From positions 1 through 64,000 of the forward strand of contig JBKQIF010000049.1 of the NCBI GenBank assembly GCA_052148435.1: a stretch of 64,000 nucleotides of DNA. Direction: 5' to 3'. Below are positions 26,614-35,298 of the stretch, one piece after another. How positions within the stretch are numbered: position 1 is the stretch's first letter; the number at the start of each line of letters is the position of its first letter. The notes under the pieces were generated by a model. It saw only the letters and a list, made by a program, of their open reading frames with translations, had not been told where the DNA came from and did not search any database. Both the position numbers and the translations under genes were made by a program. This stretch comes from JBEKYD01 sp052148435. GTDB taxonomy: Bacteria > Acidobacteriota > Terriglobia > Bryobacterales > Bryobacteraceae.

Positions 26614-27225
26614 ATGGCCCAGTCTCATCGCGAAGCGTCCCGGCGGCTCTTCGAGATCGCCGAGCAGCAGCAGGGCTTCTTCACCACGAAGCAGGCCAAG
26701 GCGGCTGGATTTGCCGAAAACACTCATCCCTACCACGTCCAGGTCGGGAATTGGACCCGTGAACATCGTGGTATCTATCATCTCGCTCTGTTTCCGACGA
26801 CTGATCGGCCCGAACTCGTACTTTGGGCGCTGTGGTCCCGGAATCGGAACCAGGAAGTCGAGGGTGTATACAGCCACCATACGGCGCTCAGCCTTTATGA
26901 TCTGTCAGATCTGAATCCTGCGAAGCTCCACATGACCGTTCCGACGGACTTCCGGCGCAGTAGCGAGATTCCGGGCATCCTAGTACTCCATTATGCCGAC
27001 CTGCCCGAGAGTGACGTACAGACCGCACAAGGCTTCAAGTTCACGCGCCCTCTGCGGGCGGTTCTCGACCTGATCGAGGCCGGAACCGTTGAGCGGACCT
27101 TCATCCGCCAAGCGCTGAGGCAGGCTGTTGACCGTGGTCTGATCACTCGCCAACAGATTCGCAACACGCGAATGACCGGACCTACGCGTAAGTTTGTAGA
27201 GGAAGTGCTGCGGCGGGCTGCATAA
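26614..27225 (+). CDS. AbiEi-like antitoxin of a type IV toxin-antitoxin pair
   Basis: A 203-residue protein of the AbiEi family. The N-terminal winged-helix region includes EQQQGFFTTKQAKAAGF, and the central domain contains GVYSHHTALSLYDLSDLNPAKLHMTVP, a family signature. AbiEi represses its operon and counteracts the nucleotidyltransferase toxin AbiEii without direct binding, which gives abortive phage resistance. The stop overlaps the toxin ATG by one base (TAATG). Two AAAGTT direct repeats just upstream (26586-26601) may be part of its operator. It is the first cargo gene inside the transposon's left end. Confidence 0.85.
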   Translation: MAQSHREASRRLFEIAEQQQGFFTTKQAKAAGFAENTHPYHVQVGNWTREHRGIYHLALFPTTDRPELVLWALWSRNRNQEVEGVYSHHTALSLYDLSDLNPAKLHMTVPTDFRRSSEIPGILVLHYADLPESDVQTAQGFKFTRPLRAVLDLIEAGTVERTFIRQALRQAVDRGLITRQQIRNTRMTGPTRKFVEEVLRRAA

Positions 27226-28103
27226 TGCCGTCATCCAGAACATATGTAACGGCGGGAGCGTTCCGAAGGGCTCTGGAAGAACGACTGAAGAGGGCATCTT
27301 TGACTGATCAGATCGACCCCAACCGCCTCCGGCGACAGGTGTCATTTGACCGCCTGCTGGCAAGGCTGTTCCGGGAAGAACCAGCGCCGTGGGTTCTGAA
27401 GGGCGGCTATGCGTTGGAACTGCGCTTCAAAGCGGCTCGATCAACGTTGGACATTGACCTGACGGTGCAGAGAGTGGAAACAACGGCGGCGGGTGGTGAC
27501 ACGAACCAAGTTATCCGGGCAATGCTGCAGAGTGCGGCCGATCTCTCTCTCGGTGACTGGTTCGAGTTTACGGTCGGGCCGGCGTCGATGGATTTGACCG
27601 CCGCGCCGTATGGCGGCGCCCGTTACCCCGTCGAGGCTCGGATGGACGAACGGACCTTCGCCCGATTCCATCTGGACGCCGGGATTGGCGATGTGGTTAT
27701 GCGCCCCCTGGAAACGATCGTGTGCCGGGACTGGCTGGGATTCGCCGGCATCGAGTCGTCGCGTGTCCTGATGATCGCTCGCGAACAGCAGTTCGCCGAG
27801 AAGATTCATGTCTACACGCTCCCGCGGAACGCGGCGAACAGCAGGGTGAAGGACTTGGTGGACCTGGCTCTTCTGATCGGATTAGGCGAGTTGGATAAGC
27901 GTCGCATTCTGGAAGCTCTACGTCTGACCTTTGAGAGAAGACGGACACACGATTTGGCGAGTTTGGTTCCACCGCCAGCAGATTGGCAGATCCCGTTTCA
28001 AGCCCTAGCCGAGGAATGCGGGCTCCCGACAGATGTCACCGCGGTGTTTGCGAGGGTTCGGGAGTTCGTCGAAGAGGTGCTGGCACAGCGCACAGAGAGG
28101 TGA
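27225..28103 (+). CDS. AbiEii-family nucleotidyltransferase toxin
   Basis: A 292-residue nucleotidyltransferase-fold toxin, the partner of the preceding AbiEi. The N-terminal motif WVLKGGYALELRF and downstream TLDIDLTV form the GG...DxD-type metal-binding active site. The C-terminal region EKIHVYTLPRNAANSRVKDLVDLALLI is the typical AbiEii helix pattern with the conserved lysine and KD. Related toxins transfer nucleotides to tRNA acceptor ends and stop growth. It is followed 7 bp later by the primase-helicase ATG, so the three genes likely form one transcript. Confidence 0.88.
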   Translation: MPSSRTYVTAGAFRRALEERLKRASLTDQIDPNRLRRQVSFDRLLARLFREEPAPWVLKGGYALELRFKAARSTLDIDLTVQRVETTAAGGDTNQVIRAMLQSAADLSLGDWFEFTVGPASMDLTAAPYGGARYPVEARMDERTFARFHLDAGIGDVVMRPLETIVCRDWLGFAGIESSRVLMIAREQQFAEKIHVYTLPRNAANSRVKDLVDLALLIGLGELDKRRILEALRLTFERRRTHDLASLVPPPADWQIPFQALAEECGLPTDVTAVFARVREFVEEVLAQRTER

Positions 28104-28110
28104 ACACGGT

Positions 28111-30588
28111 ATGGCCGAGAACGATTCAGACTCTCTTCCATTCGAACCTCCAGAGCAGGAAAATATCCGTCTCCGCGAGGAGAATGCTCGCCTGCGGCGG
28201 CTTCTGGCAGTTCACAGCATCCCGATTCCGCAACTTCCGGCAGAGAATCCACCTCCAACCAAAACCGCCACGGCGTCGCCACCGGTGGACAAGGAGGAGC
28301 GCGCCAGACGGAGGATCGCGCTGTTTCGAAGCCTGTTTCGCGGGAGAGAAGATTCGTACGCTCGACGATGGGAGAATGCTGATGGCCGGCACGGATATAT
28401 GCCGGCGGTCGTAAAGGACTGGAAGGCCATCAACAAGAGCCGCCCGGAAGATCGAAAGAAAGTCGACCAGAAGACCCGGAAGTTCCTTCCCCTCACCGAC
28501 GCCGTCATCGAGGATCATCTTTTGGGCAAGGAAACCATCGGCGTGTACGCGCTCCTGCCAGATGAAACGTGCTGGTTTCTTGCTGCAGACTTCGACAAGA
28601 CGACTTGGGAGTACGACTCCCTGGCTTTCCTGGAGACGTGTCGGGAATTGAACGTGCCCGCCGCCTTGGAACGTTCTCGTTCGGGAAAGGGCGGCCACAT
28701 TTGGATCTTCTTTGAGCGTGCGCTGCCGGCGATCATCGCACGCAAACTCGGCTGTGTACTGCTCACGAGAACCATGGAGCGCAGGCATCAGGTCGGTCTT
28801 GATTCCTACGATCGCTTCTTCCCCAATCAGGACACTATGCCCAAGGGAGGCCTCGGGAACCTGATTGCACTGCCGTTACAGCGGGCGCCGCGCAAGCAGG
28901 ACAACAGCGTATTCATTGACCACGACTTCCGCCAGCACCCGGACCAGTGGCAGTTCCTTTCGACAATCCAACGAATGCCGGTCGACGCCGCGGAGGGGAT
29001 CGTCGCAGAAGCTCAACGTAAAGGCGACCTGATCGGCGTCAGGATGAGCATCACCGACGATGAGGAGGCACAAGACCCCTGGACTTTGCCCCCTTCCCGC
29101 AAACGGAAGGAGCGGCTGATCGAAGGACCGCTGCCAAGGACCGTTCAGATTGTCCGCGCGAATCTTGTTTACGTGGAAAGTAAGGGTCTACCGCCAGCTA
29201 TGCTGAACCGACTTCTCCGGCTGGCCGCCTTTCAGAACCCGGAGTTCTACAAGGCCCAGGCCATGCGGCTCTCGACGTACGACAAGCCGCGCGTGATCGC
29301 ATGCGGCACGGAATTTGCCCAACATATTGCAGTGCCGCGCGGATGTCTGACAGAGACCTTGGCTCTTCTCGAAGCGCACAAGATCCGGCCCGAAGTTCGG
29401 GACGAACGGAACGCGGGTACGGTGATTGAAGCGGAGTTCCAAGGGCAGCTTCGGCCGTTTCAGGAAGAAGCCGTCACGAAGATCACCGCTCACGACGACG
29501 GTATTCTCTGCGCGCCGACGGCGTTCGGGAAAACCGCCGTGGCGGCGTGGCTGATCGCCAAGCGCAAGGTTAACACTCTGGTCGTGGTTCATCGGCAGCA
29601 GTTGCTCGATCAGTGGCAGGAGCGCCTTGGGATGTTTTTGGATCTGCCCGCCAAATCGATCGGGCATATTGGCGGCGGGAAAGTCGACCGGACGGGGTGC
29701 GTCGATGTCGCCGTCATCCAAAGCCTGTACCGAAAGGACGAAGTGAAGGACTTTGTCGCTGAGTACGGCCAGGTGATTGTTGATGAGTGCCACCACATAT
29801 CCGCCTTCACCTTCGAACAGGTGATGAGGCAGGTGAAGGCCAAATATGTAGTCGGTTTGACTGCCACGCCGACGCGAAAAGACGGGCACCATCCGATTAT
29901 TTACATGCAGTGTGGCCCGGTGCGGTTTAGCATGAGCGCCCGGACAATGACCGAAACGACGCCCTTCGAGCACAAGGTGACTCCCCGGCATACGGAGTTC
30001 CGGATGGCGGCCGACCTCAACGATGTCACCATTCAGGATATTTACGCAGCGCTCGTGAATGATGTTCCGCGTAACGAGATGATCGCCAATGACATCGTGC
30101 GCGCCGTGGAATCTGCGCGTTGCCCGCTGCTCCTGACTGGCCGGACGGAGCATCTTCAGTATTTCGCCGCCAAGCTCGCAGGCGTTGCCAAGCACGTCTT
30201 CGTCTTGAAGGGCGGTATGGGGAAAAAGCAGCGTAGGGAGACAGCGGCAGCCTTGGCGGCGGTGCCGGAGAATGAATCGCGGGTGATTCTGGCGACGGGA
30301 AGCTACATCGGAGAAGGGTTTGACGACGCGCGTCTGGACACACTATTCCTGGCGATGCCAATCTCCTGGAAGGGCACGTTGCAACAGTATGTGGGCCGAT
30401 TGCATCGTCTGCACGATAACAAGCGATTTGTGCAGGTCTACGATTACGTGGACAACTACGTCCTGATGCTGGCCAGGATGTACGAGCGTAGGCTGAAGGG
30501 CTACAGCACGATCGGATACGTCGTCGAGCAAGAGACCTCTCCGCCCGATTCTCCGGCGCCTTCGAACGGTAGAGTGGGGACCCCATAG
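28111..30588 (+). CDS. TOTE-type primase-helicase conflict-system protein
   Basis: An 825-residue fusion. A short coiled coil (PPEQENIRLREENARLRRLL) leads into an archaeo-eukaryotic primase domain beginning IALFRSLFRGREDSYARRW, with catalytic acidic residues in AADFDK (near 159) and the later SGKGGHIWIFFE and GLGNLIALPLQ. The second half is a superfamily 2 helicase: Walker A APTAFGKTAVAAW (near 470), DECHH (near 559), GLTATPTRKDG, then the C-terminal lobe with GEGFDDARLDTLFLA and QYVGRLHR. This primase-helicase combination is the core of the predicted TOTE anti-invader systems. The expected fused nuclease domain is not evident. ATG 28111 is preferred; the frame upstream overlaps AbiEii. Confidence 0.85.
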   Translation: MAENDSDSLPFEPPEQENIRLREENARLRRLLAVHSIPIPQLPAENPPPTKTATASPPVDKEERARRRIALFRSLFRGREDSYARRWENADGRHGYMPAVVKDWKAINKSRPEDRKKVDQKTRKFLPLTDAVIEDHLLGKETIGVYALLPDETCWFLAADFDKTTWEYDSLAFLETCRELNVPAALERSRSGKGGHIWIFFERALPAIIARKLGCVLLTRTMERRHQVGLDSYDRFFPNQDTMPKGGLGNLIALPLQRAPRKQDNSVFIDHDFRQHPDQWQFLSTIQRMPVDAAEGIVAEAQRKGDLIGVRMSITDDEEAQDPWTLPPSRKRKERLIEGPLPRTVQIVRANLVYVESKGLPPAMLNRLLRLAAFQNPEFYKAQAMRLSTYDKPRVIACGTEFAQHIAVPRGCLTETLALLEAHKIRPEVRDERNAGTVIEAEFQGQLRPFQEEAVTKITAHDDGILCAPTAFGKTAVAAWLIAKRKVNTLVVVHRQQLLDQWQERLGMFLDLPAKSIGHIGGGKVDRTGCVDVAVIQSLYRKDEVKDFVAEYGQVIVDECHHISAFTFEQVMRQVKAKYVVGLTATPTRKDGHHPIIYMQCGPVRFSMSARTMTETTPFEHKVTPRHTEFRMAADLNDVTIQDIYAALVNDVPRNEMIANDIVRAVESARCPLLLTGRTEHLQYFAAKLAGVAKHVFVLKGGMGKKQRRETAAALAAVPENESRVILATGSYIGEGFDDARLDTLFLAMPISWKGTLQQYVGRLHRLHDNKRFVQVYDYVDNYVLMLARMYERRLKGYSTIGYVVEQETSPPDSPAPSNGRVGTP

Positions 30589-30600
30589 AAGAGAAACGGC

Positions 30601-30963
30601 ATGAGTACAAAGCGAAAAACAGGAAAAGGCGCGGGCCAACCGCTTCGACGGAGCAAGGCGCGGCTCGACGAACTGGTCGAGGAAGCCCTGGTGGATGCCT
30701 ACGGTGAGTCGGAACAAGTGACCGCCTTCTATACGATGATGGAGAACGACCTTCGATTGCCTTTCGAGACGGAGATTCTCGGGATGACCGTGATTGTCGA
30801 AGGGATCGACATCACAGAAGACGACCAACTCGTCGCGGTGTGCAGGAAAGGTAAGACCAAGCAACGGATCTTGCTCTCGGAACTGCCATTGCCTTCGCCG
30901 CTTCCGGAAGGTGCCGAGTGGATCGTTGCGTATCGATACTGGCGAACCGGCAAAATTGGATGA
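30601..30963 (+). CDS. Small protein resembling CcbP-type calcium-binding family
   Basis: A 120-residue protein 12 bp after the primase-helicase gene. The core DELVEEALVDAYGESEQVTAFYTMMENDLRLPFETEILGMTV and the ending AEWIVAYRYWRTG match my memory of proteins often labelled calcium-binding (CcbP-like, PF11535). The acidic residues in DITEDDQ could bind metal. The N-terminus is basic (STKRKTGKGAGQPLRRSKAR). Its position suggests it belongs to the TOTE cargo operon. The family assignment is moderate and the function unknown. Confidence 0.55.
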   Translation: MSTKRKTGKGAGQPLRRSKARLDELVEEALVDAYGESEQVTAFYTMMENDLRLPFETEILGMTVIVEGIDITEDDQLVAVCRKGKTKQRILLSELPLPSPLPEGAEWIVAYRYWRTGKIG

Positions 30964-31117
30964 GCACGAGGACGGGGAAACGCGTGCCGGCTCTACGAGC
31001 GCGAATCAGACCATAAATCGCAGCGCTACCGTCGATCAACGCCAAGTTCAGACAGCCGCCTGCATCCCGCGCCCGGCCCCAAAGGACGATATGCCGTACG
31101 CCGCCAAAACAAATTGC

Positions 31118-31146
31118 TTGAAAATTGTACTGTATACATGTATAGT
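31118..31146 (+). promoter_or_regulatory. Sigma70 promoter with 12-bp palindrome
   Basis: TTGAAA (31118-31123), a 17-bp spacer and TATAGT (31141-31146) form a near-consensus promoter in an AT-rich stretch that stands out in this GC-rich window. The perfect palindrome TATACATGTATA (31133-31144) overlaps the -10 box and a related CATATACATG follows, so a repressor site is likely. It drives the DUF6788-like gene and probably the transposition genes behind it. Confidence 0.65.
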
Positions 31147-31157
31147 TTCACATATAC

Positions 31158-31490
31158 ATGAGGAAAGCGGAATCTCCCGCGGATGTCCAGCGCTGGTTCG
31201 ACGGAGTCATCCGCGAACTCTGGCCGGTTGCCGTCGGGTCGTTGTCTTTGCGAAAGGGACCCTGTATCCGCCCGAATTGCCCCGCGTGCGCTTCTGGGGA
31301 GGGACACAGCAGTTATGCGCTATACGGGCGGCAAGGTGCTCGACGGTTCTCCATCTACGTGCCCGAGCGGTTGGTGCCAGAGGTGCGGGCGGCGATCCAG
31401 AATGGCCGCGAGTTGCAGGAATTGGTGAACGAAGCTGGGGTGCGCTACGTAAACGCGCTCAAACGACAGGATTCGAAACAGGACCAGTGA
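31158..31490 (+). CDS. DUF6788-like small protein
   Basis: A 110-residue protein starting 12 bases after the -10 box, so the mRNA would be nearly leaderless if ATG 31158 is used. It has a cysteine cluster in GPCIRPNCPACASGEGH, suggesting zinc binding, then RFSIYVPERLVPEVRAAIQNGRELQELVNEAGVRYVNALKR. This pattern is common in bacteria near transposons and is, to my memory, DUF6788. Function is unknown. Its place directly before tnsA suggests a regulator of transposition. Confidence 0.65.
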   Translation: MRKAESPADVQRWFDGVIRELWPVAVGSLSLRKGPCIRPNCPACASGEGHSSYALYGRQGARRFSIYVPERLVPEVRAAIQNGRELQELVNEAGVRYVNALKRQDSKQDQ

Positions 31491-31527
31491 GAAGCTCTCC
31501 TCGAGGGCGGGCTCGATTTGGAAGTTT

Positions 31528-31959
31528 ATGCTCAATCCAAGCGAGTTGAAGACCTTGTGTTGCCGGCTGAATCTCAACAAGCCGGCACGGAAACTGATCG
31601 ACCAGATCCGGTCTTCGGGCCCGGCGCGCCGCGTGGGTGGTGGGCGCTCCAATGTGAGCGGCCTTTACCCAAGCCGAAAGATGGGCATGACCATCCAGTT
31701 TGAAAGTCACCGTGTCGAATTGGCGGCGATCTACGCGATGGAGCACGACCCGCTCACGTTGGAGTTCTACGACCAGCCGCCCTCGATCGTGCTCGATTAC
31801 AACAGCGCAAAAGGGAAGCGTTTAGCCGTGCGTCACACGCCGGACTTTTTTGTCCTCCGCCAGGACTTCGCCGGCTGGGAGGAATGGAAGACGGAAGAAG
31901 ATCTCAACCGCCTCACCGAGCACAATCCGAACCGCTATTGCCAGGAAGCTGGTTCGTGA
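31528..31959 (+). CDS. tnsA: TnsA endonuclease, N-terminal part (ends at in-frame UGA)
   Basis: The first 143 residues of a TnsA-type restriction-like endonuclease, the subunit that cuts the 5' strands at the transposon ends. Catalytic elements are visible: the glutamate region FESHRVELAAIYAMEHDP, the aspartate in RHTPDFFVL and EWKTEED with the lysine. The frame stops at TGA 31957-31959 after QEAGS, but codons 31960-32133 continue in the same frame as HCPPGEHYATEFGLS and the TnsA C-terminal domain. Relatives usually have Trp before CPPGE, so TGG to TGA is the likely lesion. The protein as read is truncated. Confidence 0.78.
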   Translation: MLNPSELKTLCCRLNLNKPARKLIDQIRSSGPARRVGGGRSNVSGLYPSRKMGMTIQFESHRVELAAIYAMEHDPLTLEFYDQPPSIVLDYNSAKGKRLAVRHTPDFFVLRQDFAGWEEWKTEEDLNRLTEHNPNRYCQEAGS

Positions 31960-34182
31960 CATTGCCCTCCCGGAGAGCATTACGCGACCGAGTTCGGCCT
32001 CTCCCAGGTCCGCTGCGCCAACGAGATCCACTGGCGGCTGCAGCGCAACATCCTGTTCCTTCACGACTACCTGAATGCAGATCCGCAGGCCATTGGCGGC
32101 GCAGCGCGGGAACGAATCCTCAGTTGTGTTCGGATGACGCCGGTCCTATCGTTGGCTGACCTCATCCAGCAGACTGCGGAATTCGTTACGCCGGATGACA
32201 TCTATGTTTTGATTGCCGCCGGGCGGCTCTATGTGGACCTCTATGCCGAGCCGCTGGTCGAACCTGCCCAAGTTCGGGTATTCCAAGACCGGGATGCCGC
32301 GATCCGTCATGAGGCGCCTCCAGACGATCGCCCAGCCTCCGTGCCATTGCAGAGCATCCACTCCGGCGCCACGCTGATGTGGGATGACCGCATCTGGAAG
32401 GTAATCAATGTTGGAAACAGGCTGGTCTCCCTTCTCGGCGAGAACGGAACCCTAGTAGAAGTGCCCCAGGCCGCGGTGGAGTCACTAGTCAGAGAAGGTC
32501 GCATGGCCCAGCCGGTCGCCGAGCGCCAAGGACACCATAAACTCCCCGACCAACTGCTTCGTGCGAGCGAGGACGATCTTAAAGTGGCCAACCAACGGGC
32601 CGACATCGTACGCAGGCATCTCTCGGGGGCGTCTCCGCTGGATGGGCAACGAATATCGGCGCGGACGCTGCGCCGCTGGGTTTCGCGCTATCGAGCCGCG
32701 GAGTCGCAATGGGGTGCTGGATACCTCGGACTCCTGCCCCAGACCAGCCAACGCGGAAATTCCACTCGCAGGCTCCAGGAGCAATCGCTTCGGCTCATGG
32801 ACGAGATCATCGAAAGTGAATACGAGTCCGTCAAGCAGAAGAGCCGGATTGCTTGTTGGGCGATTCTAAAGGAGACCTGTAAGCAGCAGAGTGTTCCGAC
32901 CCCCAGCTACACGAGCTTTTGTTCGGCGGTGCGCAACCGAAATCGATTCAAACAGACCTTAAAGAGGCAGGGGCCTCGTGCGGCGTATCAGCATGGGCCG
33001 TTCCACATGGAATTGGATCTGAAGACCCCGCGCCACGGCGACCGGCCGTTTGAGATCTGCCACTTCGACCATACCCAGTTGGATATCGAACTGACCGACA
33101 CGGCGGGCACGCACCAGCTCGGCCGGCCATGGATGACGCTTCTGATCGATGCGTTTTCGCGTCGCATCCTGGCACTCCATGTGGACTTCGAGGAACCGAG
33201 CTATCGCTCCTGCATGATGGTAGTGCGGGAGTGCGTCCGTCGGCATAATCGCCTGCCGCAATGCCTGGTCGTCGATTGGGGAGCTGAATTCCGCAGCACA
33301 TATTTCGAATCTCTCCTGGCGCGTTACGAATGCACCAAGAAAGCCCGGCCGCCGGCCAAGGCCCGATTCGGTTCGTTGGTGGAACGTGCATTCGGCACGA
33401 CCAATACCCAGTTCGTCCATAACCTCGTCGGCAATACCCAGATCGTGCGCAACCTGCGCCAGGTAACGAAGTCCGTCAATCCGAAAGAATTGGCGATATG
33501 GCGAATGGCCCCATTCATGGAGCGGCTTTGGGAATACGCGTACGATATCTACGACACGAATGTCCATCCGGCTCTCGGAGAGAGTCCGAAAGATGCCTAT
33601 GAACGTGGATTTCAAAACAGCGGGTCTCGACTTCATCGGCTGATCCCCTACGATCACGACTTCATGATCGCCACGCTGCCAAGCACGCCCAGAGGGACCG
33701 CAATGGTATCGCCCGGCCGAGGCGTGAAGATCAACTACATTTTCTACTGGTGCGACGGAATGGACGATCCAAAGATTCGGAGCCAACAGATTCCGGTTCG
33801 GTTCGACCCCTTTGACCTTGGAACCGCCTACGCATTCATCGCCGGCCAGTGGGTTCAATGCCACTCGGATCACTACCGGACCTTTCAGGGCCGGTCGCAG
33901 AAGGAGCTGCTGGTGGCCTCGAAAGAGTTACACGCACAAAATCGGGAACGCGGTTCCCGGTTTCAGCTCACGGCCAGCAAACTGGCGCAGGCCTTTCAGT
34001 CAATCGACCTGCAGGAATCGCTGCTGTTGCAGCGATTGCGCACTCGCGAGACCCAGGCAGTGAGGAGCCGGACGCCACCTCCTGAAGAGCGTCAGGACAG
34101 CCAGGTTGCAGACCGAATAACGGACTCCCTGGTGTTTGGCGAGCCGATCAGCCTAGACGGGCAGGTATTCGAGCGTTTCTGA
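31960..34182 (+). CDS. tnsB: TnsB-type DDE transposase, fused behind the TnsA C-terminal domain
   Basis: This frame continues directly from the TnsA part. The first ~110 codons form the TnsA C-terminal helical domain (SLADLIQQTAEFVTPDDIYVLIAAGRLYVDLYAEPL). The first ATG is 32134, giving 682 residues. The DDE transposase core has aspartate in CHFDHTQLDIEL, aspartate in VVDWGAEF and glutamate in GSLVERAFGT, so the triad is intact. Helix-turn-helix DNA-binding segments precede it and a Mu-type beta barrel follows. TnsB binds the repeat sites at both ends and joins 3' ends to target DNA. The gene ends with TGATG overlapping the TnsC start. Confidence 0.85.
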   Translation, partial: HCPPGEHYATEFGLSQVRCANEIHWRLQRNILFLHDYLNADPQAIGGAARERILSCVRMTPVLSLADLIQQTAEFVTPDDIYVLIAAGRLYVDLYAEPLVEPAQVRVFQDRDAAIRHEAPPDDRPASVPLQSIHSGATLMWDDRIWKVINVGNRLVSLLGENGTLVEVPQAAVESLVREGRMAQPVAERQGHHKLPDQLLRASEDDLKVANQRADIVRRHLSGASPLDGQRISARTLRRWVSRYRAAESQWGAGYLGLLPQTSQRGNSTRRLQEQSLRLMDEIIESEYESVKQKSRIACWAILKETCKQQSVPTPSYTSFCSAVRNRNRFKQTLKRQGPRAAYQHGPFHMELDLKTPRHGDRPFEICHFDHTQLDIELTDTAGTHQLGRPWMTLLIDAFSRRILALHVDFEEPSYRSCMMVVRECVRRHNRLPQCLVVDWGAEFRSTYFESLLARYECTKKARPPAKARFGSLVERAFGTTNTQFVHNLVGNTQIVRNLRQVTKSVNPKELAIWRMAPFMERLWEYAYDIYDTNVHPALGESPKDAYERGFQNSGSRLHRLIPYDHDFMIATLPSTPRGTAMVSPGRGVKINYIFYWCDGMDDPKIRSQQIPVRFDPFDLGTAYAFIAGQWVQCHSDHYRTFQGRSQKELLVASKELHAQNRERGSRFQLTASKLAQAFQSIDLQESLLLQRLRTRETQAVRSRTPPPEERQDSQVADRITDSLVFGEPISLDGQVFERF

Positions 34183-35288
34183 TGAGCACTCCAATGGCGC
34201 CCGACAACGGTTTGTTGGCACAACCACCATCGGTGCGGCTCCGGCACTTCAAAGACTTTGCGGTCGCCCATACCATGCTGGTGGAAGCCAAGGACCGCCT
34301 CCTGGAGGCCATCACGGAGTCCGCTCCGAACTCCCTCATCATCGTTTCGGGCCCTACGGGCGTCGGTAAGACCACATTGCTGGCAAAAATCCGGCAATTG
34401 CTCAGCACCAGCGCCTGCGCGGGTGAAATACCGGATCCCGCGTGGTTGCCCGTTGTGACCGTGGAGGCCACTCCACCCGAGTCTAATGACTTCGGTTGGC
34501 GAAGCTATTTCAAGCGGCTACGGGTGGAGATGAAGGAGCCGCTGGTTGACTGTAAGCGGCGCTTGGACCCAGTCGACAGGAGCGCGCAGACGATGCCCCC
34601 GTTCCCGAGCGACCGCGGCGTGACCGCCGATTACCACTACGCCGTCGAGCAGGCACTCCGGTACCGCCGCCCGCGGGCGGTCTTGATTGACGAGGCCCAA
34701 CATTTGTTCGCCCTCTCCTCAGGCCGGCGGCTCGAAGACCAGTTGAACGTCTTGAAATCACTCGCCAATCGATCCAACACCGTGCACGTGTTATTCGGCA
34801 CCTACGAACTGCTCCGCGTTCGCAATCTCAGCGGGCAATTGAGCCGCAGAAGCATCGACATCCATTTCCCGCGCTACGATGCCGCGAAAACTTCCGACCG
34901 CCGCACGTTCACGAGAATACTGCAGACGTTCGGGGAACAGATGCCCTTACCGGAGCCGCCGGACCTGGTTCCGTCTTGGGAGTACCTTTACGAACGCAGC
35001 ATCGGCTGTGTCGGCATTCTGAAAGACTGGCTCGTCAGGGGGCTGGCTACCGCGATTCGACAGACGGCCCCGACCCTGACGATCAAGCACCTGGAGAAGC
35101 ATGCCCTGTCAGTATCGCAATGCGACAGGCTGATCGAGGAAGCCGCTCGCGGGGAATCTCAGTTCCGCGAAGACGCCGATGCCCTGGAGCGGCTGCGGCT
35201 TCTCCTCGGATTCCCGCGTACACACCCGGCAGAGACCTCCGCCACGGCCACCACTGATCGTCGGCGGCCACGGCCGGGAGAACGCTAG
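34182..35288 (+). CDS. tnsC: TnsC-type AAA+ ATPase (TniB family)
   Basis: A 368-residue AAA+ regulator of transposition. Walker A is SGPTGVGKTTLL near residue 57 and Walker B is AVLIDEAQHLF near 169. A sensor-1-like LFGTYELL and arginine-containing RNLSGQLSRRSIDIHFPRY follow, in line with the TniB/TnsC family. It links target choice to the TnsAB transposase by forming ATP-dependent filaments on DNA. ATG 34182 overlaps the TnsB stop as TGATG, so the two are translated together. The protein is somewhat shorter than Tn7 TnsC. Confidence 0.88.
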   Translation: MSTPMAPDNGLLAQPPSVRLRHFKDFAVAHTMLVEAKDRLLEAITESAPNSLIIVSGPTGVGKTTLLAKIRQLLSTSACAGEIPDPAWLPVVTVEATPPESNDFGWRSYFKRLRVEMKEPLVDCKRRLDPVDRSAQTMPPFPSDRGVTADYHYAVEQALRYRRPRAVLIDEAQHLFALSSGRRLEDQLNVLKSLANRSNTVHVLFGTYELLRVRNLSGQLSRRSIDIHFPRYDAAKTSDRRTFTRILQTFGEQMPLPEPPDLVPSWEYLYERSIGCVGILKDWLVRGLATAIRQTAPTLTIKHLEKHALSVSQCDRLIEEAARGESQFREDADALERLRLLLGFPRTHPAETSATATTDRRRPRPGER

Positions 35289-35298
35289 CCGAAAAGAG

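Noticed and set aside
31957..31959. Genome-wide recoding of UGA to Trp
   Set aside because: UGA ends many intact genes in the window, for example YggS, hemC and the GH116 gene, so recoding is not general.
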